Of a stretch of 64,000 bases of DNA, positions 8,863 through 18,210 are shown piece by piece; the first letter of the stretch is position 1; the number at the start of each line of letters is the position of its first letter. The stretch is from Methylomonas sp. (GTDB lineage: Bacteria > Pseudomonadota > Gammaproteobacteria > Methylococcales > Methylomonadaceae), in contig JALSLW010000083.1 in NCBI GenBank assembly GCA_026988155.1, forward strand, positions 82,508-146,507, read 5' to 3'. The notes beneath the pieces were generated by a model. It was not told where the DNA came from and ran no database searches. It saw only the letters and a list, made by a program, of their open reading frames with translations. A program made the translations under genes and the position numbers.

Positions 8863-11010
8863 TTAGAAATTGTAAGCAATACCCCCATATATTTGTATTC
8901 CATCCACTGTTCTAAATGCTCTATCCTTTTCAGTGGTGTTATAACTCGCCCGGTCTATCTTAACGTCGCCAAGATTTAAAGCATGAAACCACAGTTCGTA
9001 AGGCCCTTTATCATAAGTAACTCGCAAGTTAATACGTTCATCCCTGGTAAAACGTCCTTTTGGGTCAAAATCATTGTTAATCCTTCCTCTTCGATCCAAT
9101 TCAGCGGATGTTTGATCCCTAGTTGAATAGGATGTCATTGAATCAACTTCCAGCTCGATAGCCAAACCTTCCATTGGCATAATCGAAACTCTTCCATTGA
9201 TATGGTGTTCGGGTGAGCGTGACATCTCCTCTCCACTCAAATCTCGCCCTTTACTATCTATGTAGTCTTTATAAATATTAGATGCAAAAGTATGCGTTAT
9301 TTCAAACCTTATAAAATCTGCAGGTTGATAGCCCAACATAGTTTCTATTCCTTGAACCGTTACTTTGCTCGCATTATCGTTTCGAGCCTGTCCATTTAGG
9401 TCTCTTGAAACAATATAGTTATTAATATCCTGATGATAGTATGAGGTGTCATAAGTAAAGTTTCCTCCGAATAGCTCTAAAGAACCTCTAAGTCCGACTT
9501 CAAAGTGCTCCGCTTCTTCTGGGTTTAAGTTACGGTTAGCTCCACGGCCGGTATATAGCTGACTTGTTGTTGGAACCAAAAAACCTTCGCCATAGCTAAA
9601 CCAGAGCGTATGTTCATCCAAAAAATTATAAGTAATACCTACTTTGGGCAAGGTAGCCGAGTAGGATTTGCTTCCAGTATCAACAACCCCAGCTTCTTTG
9701 CTTACACTGCCGTCAGATTTAAAAGATTGCTCAAGAGAGGTGTTTCTATATTCCAAGTCAATACTTTCATGCCTCACCCCAGCTGTAATTTGCAAGCTTT
9801 CAATCGGTGAAAATTGAACCTGTGCAAACCCAGCGTAGATATCAGTTGTTGCATAATCTGTCGATGCTCCAAATATAGAAGTCCGTCTCCTTCTGGTACT
9901 TTTTCTCCTAGGGTTTAAGTCATCATTTATTCCGTGGTAAATATCTGTGCCGATAATAATATTCGAATTCCAAAAATCCAAATCATGTTTGTAGCTTATT
10001 TTTCCATTAATATCAGTAGTTTCATCATCATGAGATCCGCTAAAACGCGAAATACCTGAAGAATCAAGAAAACGAATGGTAAAATTAGCATCTAAATGTC
10101 CGAAGTTAGAAATATCCCGTTTATATACTCCTGACCCTGTAAAAGTTTCTTTATCAGAAAAGGTTCCCGTTCTACCTATTCCCTTATCATCAATTTCAAA
10201 ATCTTTCTCAAATATATCTCCAGGCACGGTGAGATGCTGCTTTAAATAAGTACCGTGCAAAATAAGTGACGACACTTCGTCTGGGTGAAAAATAAGTTTT
10301 CCACTAGCAGAATGCCTTTCTTCTCCCGCTTCATGAATAGACAAATTTTCAAGGTTATCTTTAATTTCTACTTGATCACGATAGGCCCCTATATTCCAAG
10401 TGTTTAAATCAAATAAATACCCCACACCTTTAAGCTCTCCTTTTGAGCTTATTCCTCCTCGATAGCGGTCATTGTTCCCGGCTTCCGCCCAAAAACGTGT
10501 ATTTTGTTCGGGCATTGATATTGAACCTTTGGTGACTACATTGATAACGCCTCCAAACGAATTGTTGGGGTAAAGCGCAGAAACAGGCCCCTTTATAATT
10601 TCTATCCGCTCAATATCTTGAGCATTTACGGTATTGCCAAATGCTTGTGTTGATCCTCTCAGCGGGCTTGTTAAGGCCGCACCATCAACCATTGGAATCG
10701 TATAAGATTTTGCTCCATTTGGAATCCGTAAATTTCTTACTAATGTTTCACCTGGAATCCTATCTAATAGCTCATCAGGATCAACAAACTTTAACCGATT
10801 AATTTCTTCCTGATTAACAACTGTAGAGGCTACGGGCAGTGTTTTGATATCAATGCCACCTAGCTTTGCCTCAGCTACTTTTGCAGTAACAGACATAGTG
10901 TCTAATGTTAAAACCGACTCTAATGCTGATCTGTTGTCATCATCAGCAAATACAGCATTAGAAAGCAAAGGGGTTATTAATACGGATACTGCCAAAGTTA
11001 TTTTTTTCAT
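8863..11010 (-). CDS. TonB-dependent outer membrane receptor
   Basis: A 715-residue receptor with signal peptide (about 1-22), a plug domain (about 50-165, with RIPGETLVRNLRIPNG and the IERIEIIKGPVSALYPNNSFGGVINVVTKG segment) and a 22-strand-type barrel that ends in a C-terminal Phe (YGGIAYNF), the usual outer-membrane insertion signal. AAGGA precedes the ATG. It takes up a large metal chelate with energy from TonB-ExbBD. The PepSY gene follows directly. The ligand cannot be told from sequence; a ferric chelate is most likely given PepSY, and a tetrapyrrole is possible given the CobN-like gene. No cobalamin-riboswitch motif was found upstream. Confidence 0.93.
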   Translation of the reverse strand: MKKITLAVSVLITPLLSNAVFADDDNRSALESVLTLDTMSVTAKVAEAKLGGIDIKTLPVASTVVNQEEINRLKFVDPDELLDRIPGETLVRNLRIPNGAKSYTIPMVDGAALTSPLRGSTQAFGNTVNAQDIERIEIIKGPVSALYPNNSFGGVINVVTKGSISMPEQNTRFWAEAGNNDRYRGGISSKGELKGVGYLFDLNTWNIGAYRDQVEIKDNLENLSIHEAGEERHSASGKLIFHPDEVSSLILHGTYLKQHLTVPGDIFEKDFEIDDKGIGRTGTFSDKETFTGSGVYKRDISNFGHLDANFTIRFLDSSGISRFSGSHDDETTDINGKISYKHDLDFWNSNIIIGTDIYHGINDDLNPRRKSTRRRRTSIFGASTDYATTDIYAGFAQVQFSPIESLQITAGVRHESIDLEYRNTSLEQSFKSDGSVSKEAGVVDTGSKSYSATLPKVGITYNFLDEHTLWFSYGEGFLVPTTSQLYTGRGANRNLNPEEAEHFEVGLRGSLELFGGNFTYDTSYYHQDINNYIVSRDLNGQARNDNASKVTVQGIETMLGYQPADFIRFEITHTFASNIYKDYIDSKGRDLSGEEMSRSPEHHINGRVSIMPMEGLAIELEVDSMTSYSTRDQTSAELDRRGRINNDFDPKGRFTRDERINLRVTYDKGPYELWFHALNLGDVKIDRASYNTTEKDRAFRTVDGIQIYGGIAYNF

Positions 11011-11451
11011 TCCTTACCTTTTTTAGTGTGCAATGCATGACATCAATCACTGACATACAGCAAAACACATACCAAAAAAGGGAAAGGCTAGTAAAGAAAG
11101 GGCTAAAGAGGAGAAAACGTAAAACCGGCTTTATCGCTTAAATGTAAAAAAACAGGTCATTTGCCCAAAAACCCTGTTAAATGCCATATTTTTATAACGG
11201 CTCTATTCTGCTTCGGGCGCAATTAAAAGCGAAGGTAAAAAGGTCCACAGGAGACAGCGTGATTTGTGTTTCCTACGACCTTAGAATGTTTGAAAAAACA
11301 GCTAATTTTCCAATGTCATTAAATCAAGAGGTTTATAGCTAACCAAGCTTGGAGATGGGGCTTTAGCCCCGTATTTGTTGGGACTAAAGTCCATCTTCCG
11401 AATGTTTTATGCTTAACTTAACGACATTGGCTTATATTCCAAATAATTTCT
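11011..11451. other. Intergenic region upstream of the TonB receptor
   Basis: There is no gene here. It holds the 5' region of the TonB receptor, an imperfect hairpin at about 11241-11281 (AGGTC...GACCT enclosing AGGAGACA/TGTTTCCT), and a REP-like repeat at about 11345-11437. A TGACAT direct repeat at 11038-11056 has a 13-base period, which does not fit a Pho box. No Fur box or cobalamin riboswitch could be supported by eye. Confidence 0.5.
11345..11437. repeat. REP-like repeat, copy 1
   Basis: A hairpin GGGGCTTTAGCCCC is followed by a second arm (GGGACTAAAGTCC) and the tail AATGTTTTATGCTTAA, then TTAACGACATT. The same order of elements recurs at about 63602-63690 with few changes. Two copies in one window point to a dispersed REP or small mobile repeat. 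Confidence 0.7.
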
Positions 11452-12714
11452 CTATCTAATATTCATGCAGTTAGCATAATAGGTCACAGTAGCCGCCCAG
11501 TCCGAAAAGACCCCGATAACACCGACATCTTTAGCCAATACATCAAGCAGCTCCATGACATCACCATCATTATCGATAATATCCCCGGTTGTCTGGTAAT
11601 ACCAGCCTCCGCCATTTTTCAACAGTCCCGATCTTTCCAATGTCCAGGTAATAATATCCAGCCCAGCCGCTTTTGCATGCATGGCATAAACGGAAGGCAC
11701 AATTTTTCCATCATTAATTTCAACCAGCATCCACATGGGCGGTGCTATAATTTTAACGCCTGCATCAGCCAGTTCATCCATGCTTGGCGACCAGGTTGCA
11801 GGGTCTGTATGGTCAAAACTTGCATCATCATAACGGCCATCCAAATACACTGCTTGGTTGCCAAACTTTGGCTCATTTGCAATCCAGTATTTAATATCGT
11901 CTATGTTAAATGATTGCGGATAAACATTTTTTGCCTTGACTCCTGCCTGCTTATATTCATCAAGCATTTTTTGCGCATATTCCTGCTGCGAAAACCCATT
12001 GAAAGGCATTTCTACGCTGGCTGATTTTAATTCGGGTGTCATTTTTACCCTCAGCTTTTTAAAGAGCTCAATACTTTCCTTATGCGTCATCACAGTGCCA
12101 GTGGCCGAATAGAGGTCAGTCCGAAAATCGGGCGTTGCATGAAGATAGTCAGCTAGCGTTTTAGCCTGAGGATTAGATGCATCCATCTTGCCTTTCAGCG
12201 TTTTAAATTCTGCTACGGTAATATCACTGGTACAGCATTGCACATTGGCAAAAGGAGTTTCGCTATTATAGTCGGGCGGTGTTGAGCATTTTGCCGCCAA
12301 TTCAGGAATTTCCAGTATATTCGTTGTTGCATGCAGATCGCATTGCGAATGACGGCAGACCAGTTCCTTATCTTTGGTAAACGTCACATCACATTCCACA
12401 ATACCAGCCCCCATGCGGACAGCCGCTTCGTAGGATTCTTTGGTATGCTCAGGAAACTGCAACGCGGCACCTCTATGCCCGATTGAAAAATCCGTTTTGA
12501 CAAAACGTCTTTTTCCGCAGCTCTGAAGCTCTTCTTTTAGCTTGCTCTTTTCCATATCGTTGACCAGAAAAAAGGGTCTGGGGCCAAGCTGTACCGAGGT
12601 ATTAATATGGCCAAACCGAGCGTGTTCCCCTGCTTTTTTAGCCGACGCGGTATAAGATGAAAAAATAGCGATAACAGCTACTGAAATAAACGTAATATGT
12701 TTTAAAAAACTCAT
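11452..12714 (-). CDS. Secreted glycerophosphodiester phosphodiesterase
   Basis: A 420-residue GDPD-family enzyme that hydrolyses glycerophosphodiesters to glycerol-3-phosphate and an alcohol. The ATG at 12714 follows GGAG; an upstream in-frame TTG is less likely. A signal peptide ([20 protein letters not shown], cleavage after YTASA) predicts export. Catalytic residues are visible: HRG at 80-82, E107 and D109 in IVECDVTF, and H122. A late segment ([10 protein letters not shown]) matches the usual GDPD barrel end. It sits downstream of the alkaline phosphatase gene and fits phosphate scavenging. A MITE lies 28 bp upstream of the start codon, between this gene and its neighbour. Confidence 0.88.
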   Translation of the reverse strand: MSFLKHITFISVAVIAIFSSYTASAKKAGEHARFGHINTSVQLGPRPFFLVNDMEKSKLKEELQSCGKRRFVKTDFSIGHRGAALQFPEHTKESYEAAVRMGAGIVECDVTFTKDKELVCRHSQCDLHATTNILEIPELAAKCSTPPDYNSETPFANVQCCTSDITVAEFKTLKGKMDASNPQAKTLADYLHATPDFRTDLYSATGTVMTHKESIELFKKLRVKMTPELKSASVEMPFNGFSQQEYAQKMLDEYKQAGVKAKNVYPQSFNIDDIKYWIANEPKFGNQAVYLDGRYDDASFDHTDPATWSPSMDELADAGVKIIAPPMWMLVEINDGKIVPSVYAMHAKAAGLDIITWTLERSGLLKNGGGWYYQTTGDIIDNDGDVMELLDVLAKDVGVIGVFSDWAATVTYYANCMNIR

Positions 12715-12742
12715 AATTTTCTCCAATGAATTAACTTTTAAT

Positions 12743-12872
12743 CCTAAATAAATCAGCTGTGCACGAATTTTTCACAAACCCGTGAAGCGAAATAGTCTCC
12801 CTCATCTGGTGAGAACCGAAAACCTTGCTAACAAGTTACAGCTGTGTTTAGCGGTCAACTGATTTTTTTAGG
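12743..12872. mobile_element. Family A MITE, short form (130 bp)
   Basis: The ends are CCTAAATAAATCAGCTG and CAACTGATTTTTTTAGG, in inverted orientation. The element is flanked by a TTAAT duplication at 12738-12742 and 12873-12877. It lacks the central hairpin block of the 238-240 bp copies. No coding capacity. The right-hand duplication contains the stop codon of the gene at 12873, which was not altered. Confidence 0.88.
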
Positions 12873-13574
12873 TTAATGCTGATGAAAATAGCCAATGCCC
12901 GTATCTTTCTGCAACTGCGCCACTACTGGGTGACTCTCATTATCTCCAATATCGGCATAATCCATATCATCATATTTTTCATGGGCTATCTGCCTGTAAG
13001 GCGTTTGAGCCAGCGGATAAACTTCTTTCAGCTCAGTCACTACTTTTTTGCCTAAGGACACTTTTTCTACTCGAGCGGGAAGGTTCAGCTCTGGCAGCCA
13101 ATCTACCTGATACTCGATACCCGCCACTTTGCCCTGATAATGAACCATCGTGTAATTTTTAAATTTTCCACGCTGCTTCTTCTCCAATTTATTCAAAATC
13201 TGTTGCGGAAATAATTTTGACCTCACCTCCCAGTTTGTTTTTTTACCTAATATTTTTAGATCTGCCGGCTGAAAATCCAGCAAGAAATGTTTATCATGAT
13301 ATAGCGCCTGATAATAAACGGTATCCTTGCTGCTTAATGTCCATTTTTCACCAAAACTCTGCTCTGCATTTGACACTTCAACCGCTTTATCTGTACGCCA
13401 AAAATACCATTTAGTAGGTTGCAGCTCATCGTCATGATGATGCCCAGTTTTATCTGAAACTTTTTCGACGGTTTCATAGACACATGAAACATCTTTAGTT
13501 TCGGCATTAGAAATAGAGGCCATTCCCAGCAGCAGAGGCAATAAAGTAAAATATTTCAATTTGGTAAATTTCAT
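12873..13574 (-). CDS. Secreted protein of unknown function
   Basis: A 233-residue protein with a signal peptide (MKFTKLKYFTLLPLLLGMASISNA). The mature part starts with a Cys-containing segment (KDVSCVYETVEKVSDK) and a HHHDDE cluster, and ends YFHQH, so His-rich patches at both ends could bind metal. AAGG precedes the ATG. No family was recognised. It lies between the alkaline phosphatase and glycerophosphodiesterase genes on the same strand, but a terminator follows phoA, so it may have its own promoter. Involvement in phosphate metabolism is guilt by association only. Confidence 0.7.
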   Translation of the reverse strand: MKFTKLKYFTLLPLLLGMASISNAETKDVSCVYETVEKVSDKTGHHHDDELQPTKWYFWRTDKAVEVSNAEQSFGEKWTLSSKDTVYYQALYHDKHFLLDFQPADLKILGKKTNWEVRSKLFPQQILNKLEKKQRGKFKNYTMVHYQGKVAGIEYQVDWLPELNLPARVEKVSLGKKVVTELKEVYPLAQTPYRQIAHEKYDDMDYADIGDNESHPVVAQLQKDTGIGYFHQH

Positions 13575-13600
13575 ATATATCGAACCTTTTCATCTAAATA

Positions 13601-13641
13601 AAAAAGGGAGAGACGTTAATTAAGTAAATTAACCCCTCCCC
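13601..13641 (-). terminator. Intrinsic terminator downstream of phoA
   Basis: On the minus strand, GGGGAG pairs with CTCCC across an inner GTTAATT/AATTAAC hairpin, and the stem is followed by a run of T. It sits about 45 bp after the alkaline phosphatase stop codon. Confidence 0.7.
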
Positions 13642-13685
13642 CCTATATCTTTTGTGGGTTTTATTAACCCGTTTTATGCTGGCTG

Positions 13686-15287
13686 TTATTTAACGGGAGT
13701 CAGTTTAGAGCGTTTACTCAAACGACCCGCTTTATTTATTACGTGGAAAATAACATTTTGTTCTACAGTTCCCTGGAATAAACTTGCTCCTGGGCCGCTT
13801 GCGTAGATGGCAACATCTTCGGCAGCATGAGTTTCTGAACCTAGAGGAACCATTGCTTCCTGATGAAAGCCCTGGCCTTCTGTATCAATATTGGTCAGAT
13901 CAGTTCTTGATCCTGCAGCACTCGGCTCACCATAACGGGTATCGCCACCGACTGCTAAATCAGCAAAGCCTAATCCATTGGTATATCCCAGCGTTGTAAA
14001 TGGAAGTCCATCTTTTGCCAATTTAGGTGATAACTCAGGGTTACCAGAAGCATCATTATGTACAACTTTACCTAAAATTGGATTGCCCCGTGTCGGGTAG
14101 CCTGCAATGGTGAATACATGACTATGATCAGCAGTAACAATTATTAAGGTATCCTTAGGATCCGTCATTTCATAAGCTTTTTTTACAGCATTGGCATATT
14201 CAACCGTATCAAGCAGTGCTCTTTGAGCATTTCCAGCATGGTGTGCATGATCTATACGGCCCGATTCAACCATCATAAAAAAGCCTTTCGGGTTCTTCTC
14301 AAGAATTTCAATTGCTTTCCCAGTCATTTCAGACAAAGAAGGTTCGCCGCCTGCATCACTTGCTCTATCTTCCTCATACTCCATATGACTCATATTGAAC
14401 AGGCCCAATAGATGATCGGTTGAAGCGGTATCAACTGCATCAAACCCTGCCTGATTCCAGACATATGATGAATTTGGGTAGCCAGATAGCCATTCCGCCG
14501 TTAAATCACGGCCATCTTCACGCTCGCCTTTACCGCCATTTTCAGGATCAGCACCCGCAACACGTTTTATAAAGTTTTTACGTCCGCCGCCTAAAGCAAC
14601 TTCCAGCCCATCTCCATAACGGTCTTTAAGGTCAATTAGCTGTGATGCTATATCTTTACAGCCTGAAACATCAGCAAATTTTGAAGCATCACGGTCATCT
14701 TCATAGTTGCGCTCTGGCACATGTGCATAGGTGGCGGCAGGTGTTGCATGCGTCAGTCTCGCTGTGCTTACAATGCCTGTCGACATACCGATTTTTTCAG
14801 CATGCTCTAGTGCTGTCGTTAATGTATTGCCTGCAATATTTGAGCAATTGCCACGCGCCATTGCCTGCCCTACACTGATTACGCCGGCTTTACTTTTCAT
14901 TCCCGTCATCATTGCAGTCATAGTACCTGCTGAATCAGGTGTCTGCTGATTGGTGTTGTAGGTTTTTGACATTGCCTGGTATGGGAATGTTTCAAAAAAC
15001 AGTCTATTTTCTTCGCCTGTATTGCCTTCTAGCTGACCCGCATAAATACGGGCCGCAGTTACTGTTGATACTCCCATGCCATCCCCAACGAACAGGATGA
15101 TGTTTTTGGCGCGCTTCCGGCTGTTGCTGGCTGCCTTTCTGGCATCCATCATTGCCTTTTCTGTTGCCTGTTCACCCTGCTCATACCATTTAAGGGCTGA
15201 TTCAGTTGGCATGGCACTATCTGCTACAGCAGAAAGTGAGACAGTGGCGGTCATTGCACATACGGCAATTTTTGTTCTATATTTCAT
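13686..15287 (-). CDS. phoA: Alkaline phosphatase, PhoA family
   Basis: A 533-residue secreted phosphomonoesterase with signal peptide (MKYRTKIAVCAMTATVSLSAVA). The metal-binding Asp69 lies in LFVGDGMGVSTV. The nucleophile Ser119 lies in TPDSAGTMTAMMTG. The later zinc ligands lie in SGRIDHAHH and TADHSHVFT. It should release phosphate from organic monoesters in the periplasm or outside the cell. AGGA precedes the ATG. It is probably co-transcribed with the PEP-CTERM gene directly upstream, which has Pho-box-like half-sites in its promoter region. Confidence 0.95.
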   Translation of the reverse strand: MKYRTKIAVCAMTATVSLSAVADSAMPTESALKWYEQGEQATEKAMMDARKAASNSRKRAKNIILFVGDGMGVSTVTAARIYAGQLEGNTGEENRLFFETFPYQAMSKTYNTNQQTPDSAGTMTAMMTGMKSKAGVISVGQAMARGNCSNIAGNTLTTALEHAEKIGMSTGIVSTARLTHATPAATYAHVPERNYEDDRDASKFADVSGCKDIASQLIDLKDRYGDGLEVALGGGRKNFIKRVAGADPENGGKGEREDGRDLTAEWLSGYPNSSYVWNQAGFDAVDTASTDHLLGLFNMSHMEYEEDRASDAGGEPSLSEMTGKAIEILEKNPKGFFMMVESGRIDHAHHAGNAQRALLDTVEYANAVKKAYEMTDPKDTLIIVTADHSHVFTIAGYPTRGNPILGKVVHNDASGNPELSPKLAKDGLPFTTLGYTNGLGFADLAVGGDTRYGEPSAAGSRTDLTNIDTEGQGFHQEAMVPLGSETHAAEDVAIYASGPGASLFQGTVEQNVIFHVINKAGRLSKRSKLTPVK

Positions 15288-15317
15288 TTTTTTTCCTTTA
15301 CACTTAAAATTTAAACG

Positions 15318-16064
15318 TTATGAAGAAACTTTTTTACTGCGGAGAAGCAACCCCATAACAGCTGGAGCCATTAAGAAAACTGAAGGAGGGAGGGGAACAG
15401 CAGAAACAGATTCGCTGTTTCCGTAGCTATAGATGCTGGCAAAAATGTTTTCAGTCTCTCCTGCTTCGATTAAAAAGCTAAAATCCATACTGCTGGAACC
15501 GGAAAAAGGACCACCTATCAATGAGGCCACCATTGAAGCCGAAATATCTTGGCTAAATGCATTGTCACCGTACAGCTCAATAACGGTTCCTGCTTCGCCG
15601 TTTTGCTGATCAGCGGGGGTATCTGTATCCACTTCACCAGAAGCGGAATAGCTTAACGCCATATTTATCCGATAGTCATCTGAGGAGGTATTTTCAAATG
15701 AAAATTGAGCTTCTGCGGTTGCATCAGAGCCAGCAGAAGCATATGCAGACCCTGCATATCCACTTACCTGAGTATCAAGCTCAATAAAACCCAAATCTGA
15801 AACCGCAGTTGTTACGCCTTCAGCATAGGCATCGCCTATCATAGAGACCGAATAGTCTTCGTCATCAAAGTTATCATATACCCAGCTCACAATGGATGCA
15901 GGCTGACTATCAAGATCAAAAGTGGCACCATATTTATCGGTAAAACTGACAACTTCAAGACTTAAGTGTCCTTCAGAAAGATAATTGGTTGTTGCATTTG
16001 CACCCGCAGTAAAAAGACTCGCTGAGAGAAGTGTAATAACTTTGCTTAATTTATTTGTTTTCAT
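15318..16064 (-). CDS. PEP-CTERM sorted surface protein
   Basis: About 248 residues from the ATG at 16064 (GGA eight bases upstream); starts at 16073 and 16079 are also possible. It has a signal peptide (KLSKVITLLSASLFTAGANA), a low-Cys, Ser/Ala/Asp-rich body and a C-terminal PEP-CTERM signal: VPLPP, a hydrophobic helix, then RSKK. Such proteins are handled by an exosortase and end on the surface or in the matrix. No exosortase gene is in the window. It precedes phoA by 30 bp. A GTTTT pentamer tract lies in its presumed 5' UTR. Confidence 0.8.
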   Translation of the reverse strand: MKTNKLSKVITLLSASLFTAGANATTNYLSEGHLSLEVVSFTDKYGATFDLDSQPASIVSWVYDNFDDEDYSVSMIGDAYAEGVTTAVSDLGFIELDTQVSGYAGSAYASAGSDATAEAQFSFENTSSDDYRINMALSYSASGEVDTDTPADQQNGEAGTVIELYGDNAFSQDISASMVASLIGGPFSGSSSMDFSFLIEAGETENIFASIYSYGNSESVSAVPLPPSVFLMAPAVMGLLLRSKKVSS

Positions 16065-16082
16065 TTTGTTCATCCGCATTAA

Positions 16083-16106
16083 GTTTTGTTTTGTTTTGTT
16101 TTGTTT
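16083..16106. repeat. GTTTT pentanucleotide tract in a 5' UTR
   Basis: Nearly five tandem GTTTT units (AAAAC on the coding strand) lie just upstream of the PEP-CTERM start codon and just downstream of a -10-like TATAGT at 16115-16120. Such tracts can slip in length. Confidence 0.8.
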
Positions 16107-16130
16107 CGGATCAAACTATAACTTTGCAAT

Positions 16131-16170
16131 ATGACAAGTCTGTGAAGGTTTTATGTTATTTGTGTGACAT
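16131..16170 (-). promoter_or_regulatory. Degenerate Pho-box array upstream of the PEP-CTERM-phoA genes
   Basis: Four 7-base half-sites start at 16131, 16142, 16153 and 16164, an exact 11-base period. In plus-strand form they read ATGACAA, GTGAAGG, ATGTTAT and GTGACAT; the consensus half-site is ATGACAG. The one nearest the gene is 6/7 and the others are weaker. A -10-like TATAGT begins 10 bases closer to the gene, the usual spacing for PhoB-activated promoters. Confidence 0.55.
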
Positions 16171-16317
16171 ACCGAGAGGAAAAATATCCGCATCGTTTTT
16201 CGCAGGCAGGGCCACCTGCTTAATGTATTTCTAACATTATGGATACATTGAACTATTGCTGAAACTACGCCAGTTTTTCTCGGCAATTGCATCTGTTAAA
16301 CCCCATAACAGGACACT

Positions 16318-17985
16318 CTAAAGTCGACGACGGCTTACACCTGCCAAACCGCCAAATGCAGTGATCAATAAAACAATGGCAGAGGGAACTGGAACCGAGC
16401 TTGTACCAACTGAATAAACGCCTATGCCGCCGCCATTTCGTTCATACCCTGCAAGCAATAAAGCATGACCAGTTGGGCTATCAATAGCATCAACCAACAC
16501 CAACGATTCAGGCGAAACCAAGCCATCAGCAATGCTATTCACATAACCGATAAATTGAGGTGAACTAGGGTCTGTTAATTCAAAGGCTAAAATTCCGTTC
16601 TGACGCTCCATGCCTACAAAAGCAATTTGCTTGCCATCTAATTCCGCCAGGACAAGGGCTTCAGGTTCAGGCCCCTTATCATCAGAACGTTTATCATACT
16701 TGCTGATTTTGCCATTCATATTATGCTTGTCAGGGTCTAACGATAACAGCAATTCTTCTAGTGAGCCTGTATCACTCACTAACGCTCCCGTTTCCGCATT
16801 CCACACTGAAAAAGAGCGGGTACCTGGCATAGTCAGTACATCAATATCTCCATCGCCATCCGTGTCCCCATCAATATTAGACACTCTCAAACGCCCTAAA
16901 GCATCATCTGCAGTAAAATCACCATCATATAATGCGTTCAATTCTGATTTTGTCACATTATCTATATCACTGTCTGCAATGTCTTTTACTCGAACACGGT
17001 CTGCATCATCACCCCTAAAGTCACCCTCATTGGCAGTTACAATATATTTATTTCCTGCTTTGCTAAAGGTTGCAATAGTATCTGGCATGGGCATGCCTGC
17101 AACTACATCATTAATCAACGCACCGCCGTCTTTGTCAGAGGCATCAATGGTCTGAGTGATGGTGCCCAAGTTATGAATATCAACCCATTTTTCAGATGCC
17201 AGATCAAATACACCCACGGCATTATTTTCCTGCAAACTGACATATAGCTTATTATCCATTTCTGAAATATATTCAGGTTCAATATGCCGATATAAATCAG
17301 TTGCGGTTGTGTCATTAATTCTTAACCCATTAAGTGATACGCCACTGGCTAGGTTTGCTGATTGAAAATCAAAAGTTTTAACATTTGAATTATTTAGTGA
17401 GGCAATATCAGTAATATTTGATACGCCAGAAAGGTCAATAACGCTAACCGAACCTGGCGCATCACTGTTGCCTCCAACTGTCAGTTCACCTTCATTTGCA
17501 ATATAAAGGCGCGAGCCATCTGCTGAAAACTTTACGTTATCAGGATGAAACCCCACATCTAAGGTATTAATTGCGCCGATTGATCCTGAACGATAATCAA
17601 AAAAGCCTAATTTGCCCTGTGTCGAACCGTTAAGCGTTGGAATTAATGAAACCACGCCAAAACCACGGCCTAATGGATCAATTGATGTTGAGGATGCACT
17701 GTTAATATCAGCCAACGATCCAAAAGCTGTTCCGAAACTGACAATGCCCCGTTCGGAAAGTCCTCCATTTGAATTCAGATTTAGTACCTGAACACCATAA
17801 CCGTCAGCACCAGCCAGTGTACTTAGAACTGTTTGCTGATCTGCTGAATAGGCTAAAATTTCAGCACTGCCTGTGCGTGCCCCGTTATTACTGTTGAAAG
17901 CGCTTAACAGGCTGATATCAAAATTAGCCTGTGCGACAGGTGTCAGCAAAACCGATATTGCTAACGCTAAACTTTTTTTAATCAT
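16318..17985 (-). CDS. Choice-of-anchor I family protein with PEP-CTERM tail
   Basis: A 555-residue secreted beta-propeller-like protein, of a type sometimes annotated as alkaline phosphatase or phytase-like. Signal peptide MIKKSLALAISVLLTPVAQA. The body has propeller-like repeats (VKFSADGSRLYIANEGE; KYIVTANEGDFRG) and an Asp-rich, calcium-binding-like segment (DGDTDGDGDIDV). The tail is VPVPSAIVLLITAFGG, then SRRRL, a PEP-CTERM variant. A perfect Pho box lies 57 bp upstream, so expression under phosphate starvation is likely. Hydrolytic activity is not shown by sequence. Confidence 0.82.
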   Translation of the reverse strand: MIKKSLALAISVLLTPVAQANFDISLLSAFNSNNGARTGSAEILAYSADQQTVLSTLAGADGYGVQVLNLNSNGGLSERGIVSFGTAFGSLADINSASSTSIDPLGRGFGVVSLIPTLNGSTQGKLGFFDYRSGSIGAINTLDVGFHPDNVKFSADGSRLYIANEGELTVGGNSDAPGSVSVIDLSGVSNITDIASLNNSNVKTFDFQSANLASGVSLNGLRINDTTATDLYRHIEPEYISEMDNKLYVSLQENNAVGVFDLASEKWVDIHNLGTITQTIDASDKDGGALINDVVAGMPMPDTIATFSKAGNKYIVTANEGDFRGDDADRVRVKDIADSDIDNVTKSELNALYDGDFTADDALGRLRVSNIDGDTDGDGDIDVLTMPGTRSFSVWNAETGALVSDTGSLEELLLSLDPDKHNMNGKISKYDKRSDDKGPEPEALVLAELDGKQIAFVGMERQNGILAFELTDPSSPQFIGYVNSIADGLVSPESLVLVDAIDSPTGHALLLAGYERNGGGIGVYSVGTSSVPVPSAIVLLITAFGGLAGVSRRRL

Positions 17986-18041
17986 TTCTACACGAACCTC
18001 TAATGAAGATATTAATTTAAACGCGATTAAAACAAAGCTCT

Positions 18042-18059
18042 ATGACAGTATGATGACAG
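18042..18059 (-). promoter_or_regulatory. Perfect Pho box
   Basis: On the minus strand it reads CTGTCAT-N4-CTGTCAT, two exact half-sites at the canonical 11-base period. Ten bases closer to the gene is a -10-like TTTAAT (18026-18031). It should bind PhoB and activate the choice-of-anchor I gene. Confidence 0.88.
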
Positions 18060-18102
18060 TTACAGGCTTATTTAAAACCGCCTTGCCACACAAGGTTTGT
18101 CC

Positions 18103-18148
18103 TAAGTACCCAAGTAAAATTAATTTAATAGTTTTACTGTGGCACTCT
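18103..18148. repeat. Decayed copy of the 45-bp palindromic repeat
   Basis: The left arm and centre (TAAGTACCCAAGT, then AAAATTAATTTAA) are identical over 26 bases to the element at 40179-40223. The right arm has diverged. Confidence 0.65.
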
Positions 18149-18210
18149 TCTCTGCCAGCATCTCTGCTCCTTTGGTTTACCGAAATGCAATCCATTGATA
18201 CACTTTAAAT

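Noticed and set aside
11037..11056. TGACAT direct repeat before the TonB receptor as a Pho box
   Set aside because: The period is 13 bases, not 11, so PhoB would not bind both half-sites.
11011..11345. Cobalamin riboswitch upstream of the TonB receptor
   Set aside because: The B12-box and other conserved blocks are not found on the coding strand.
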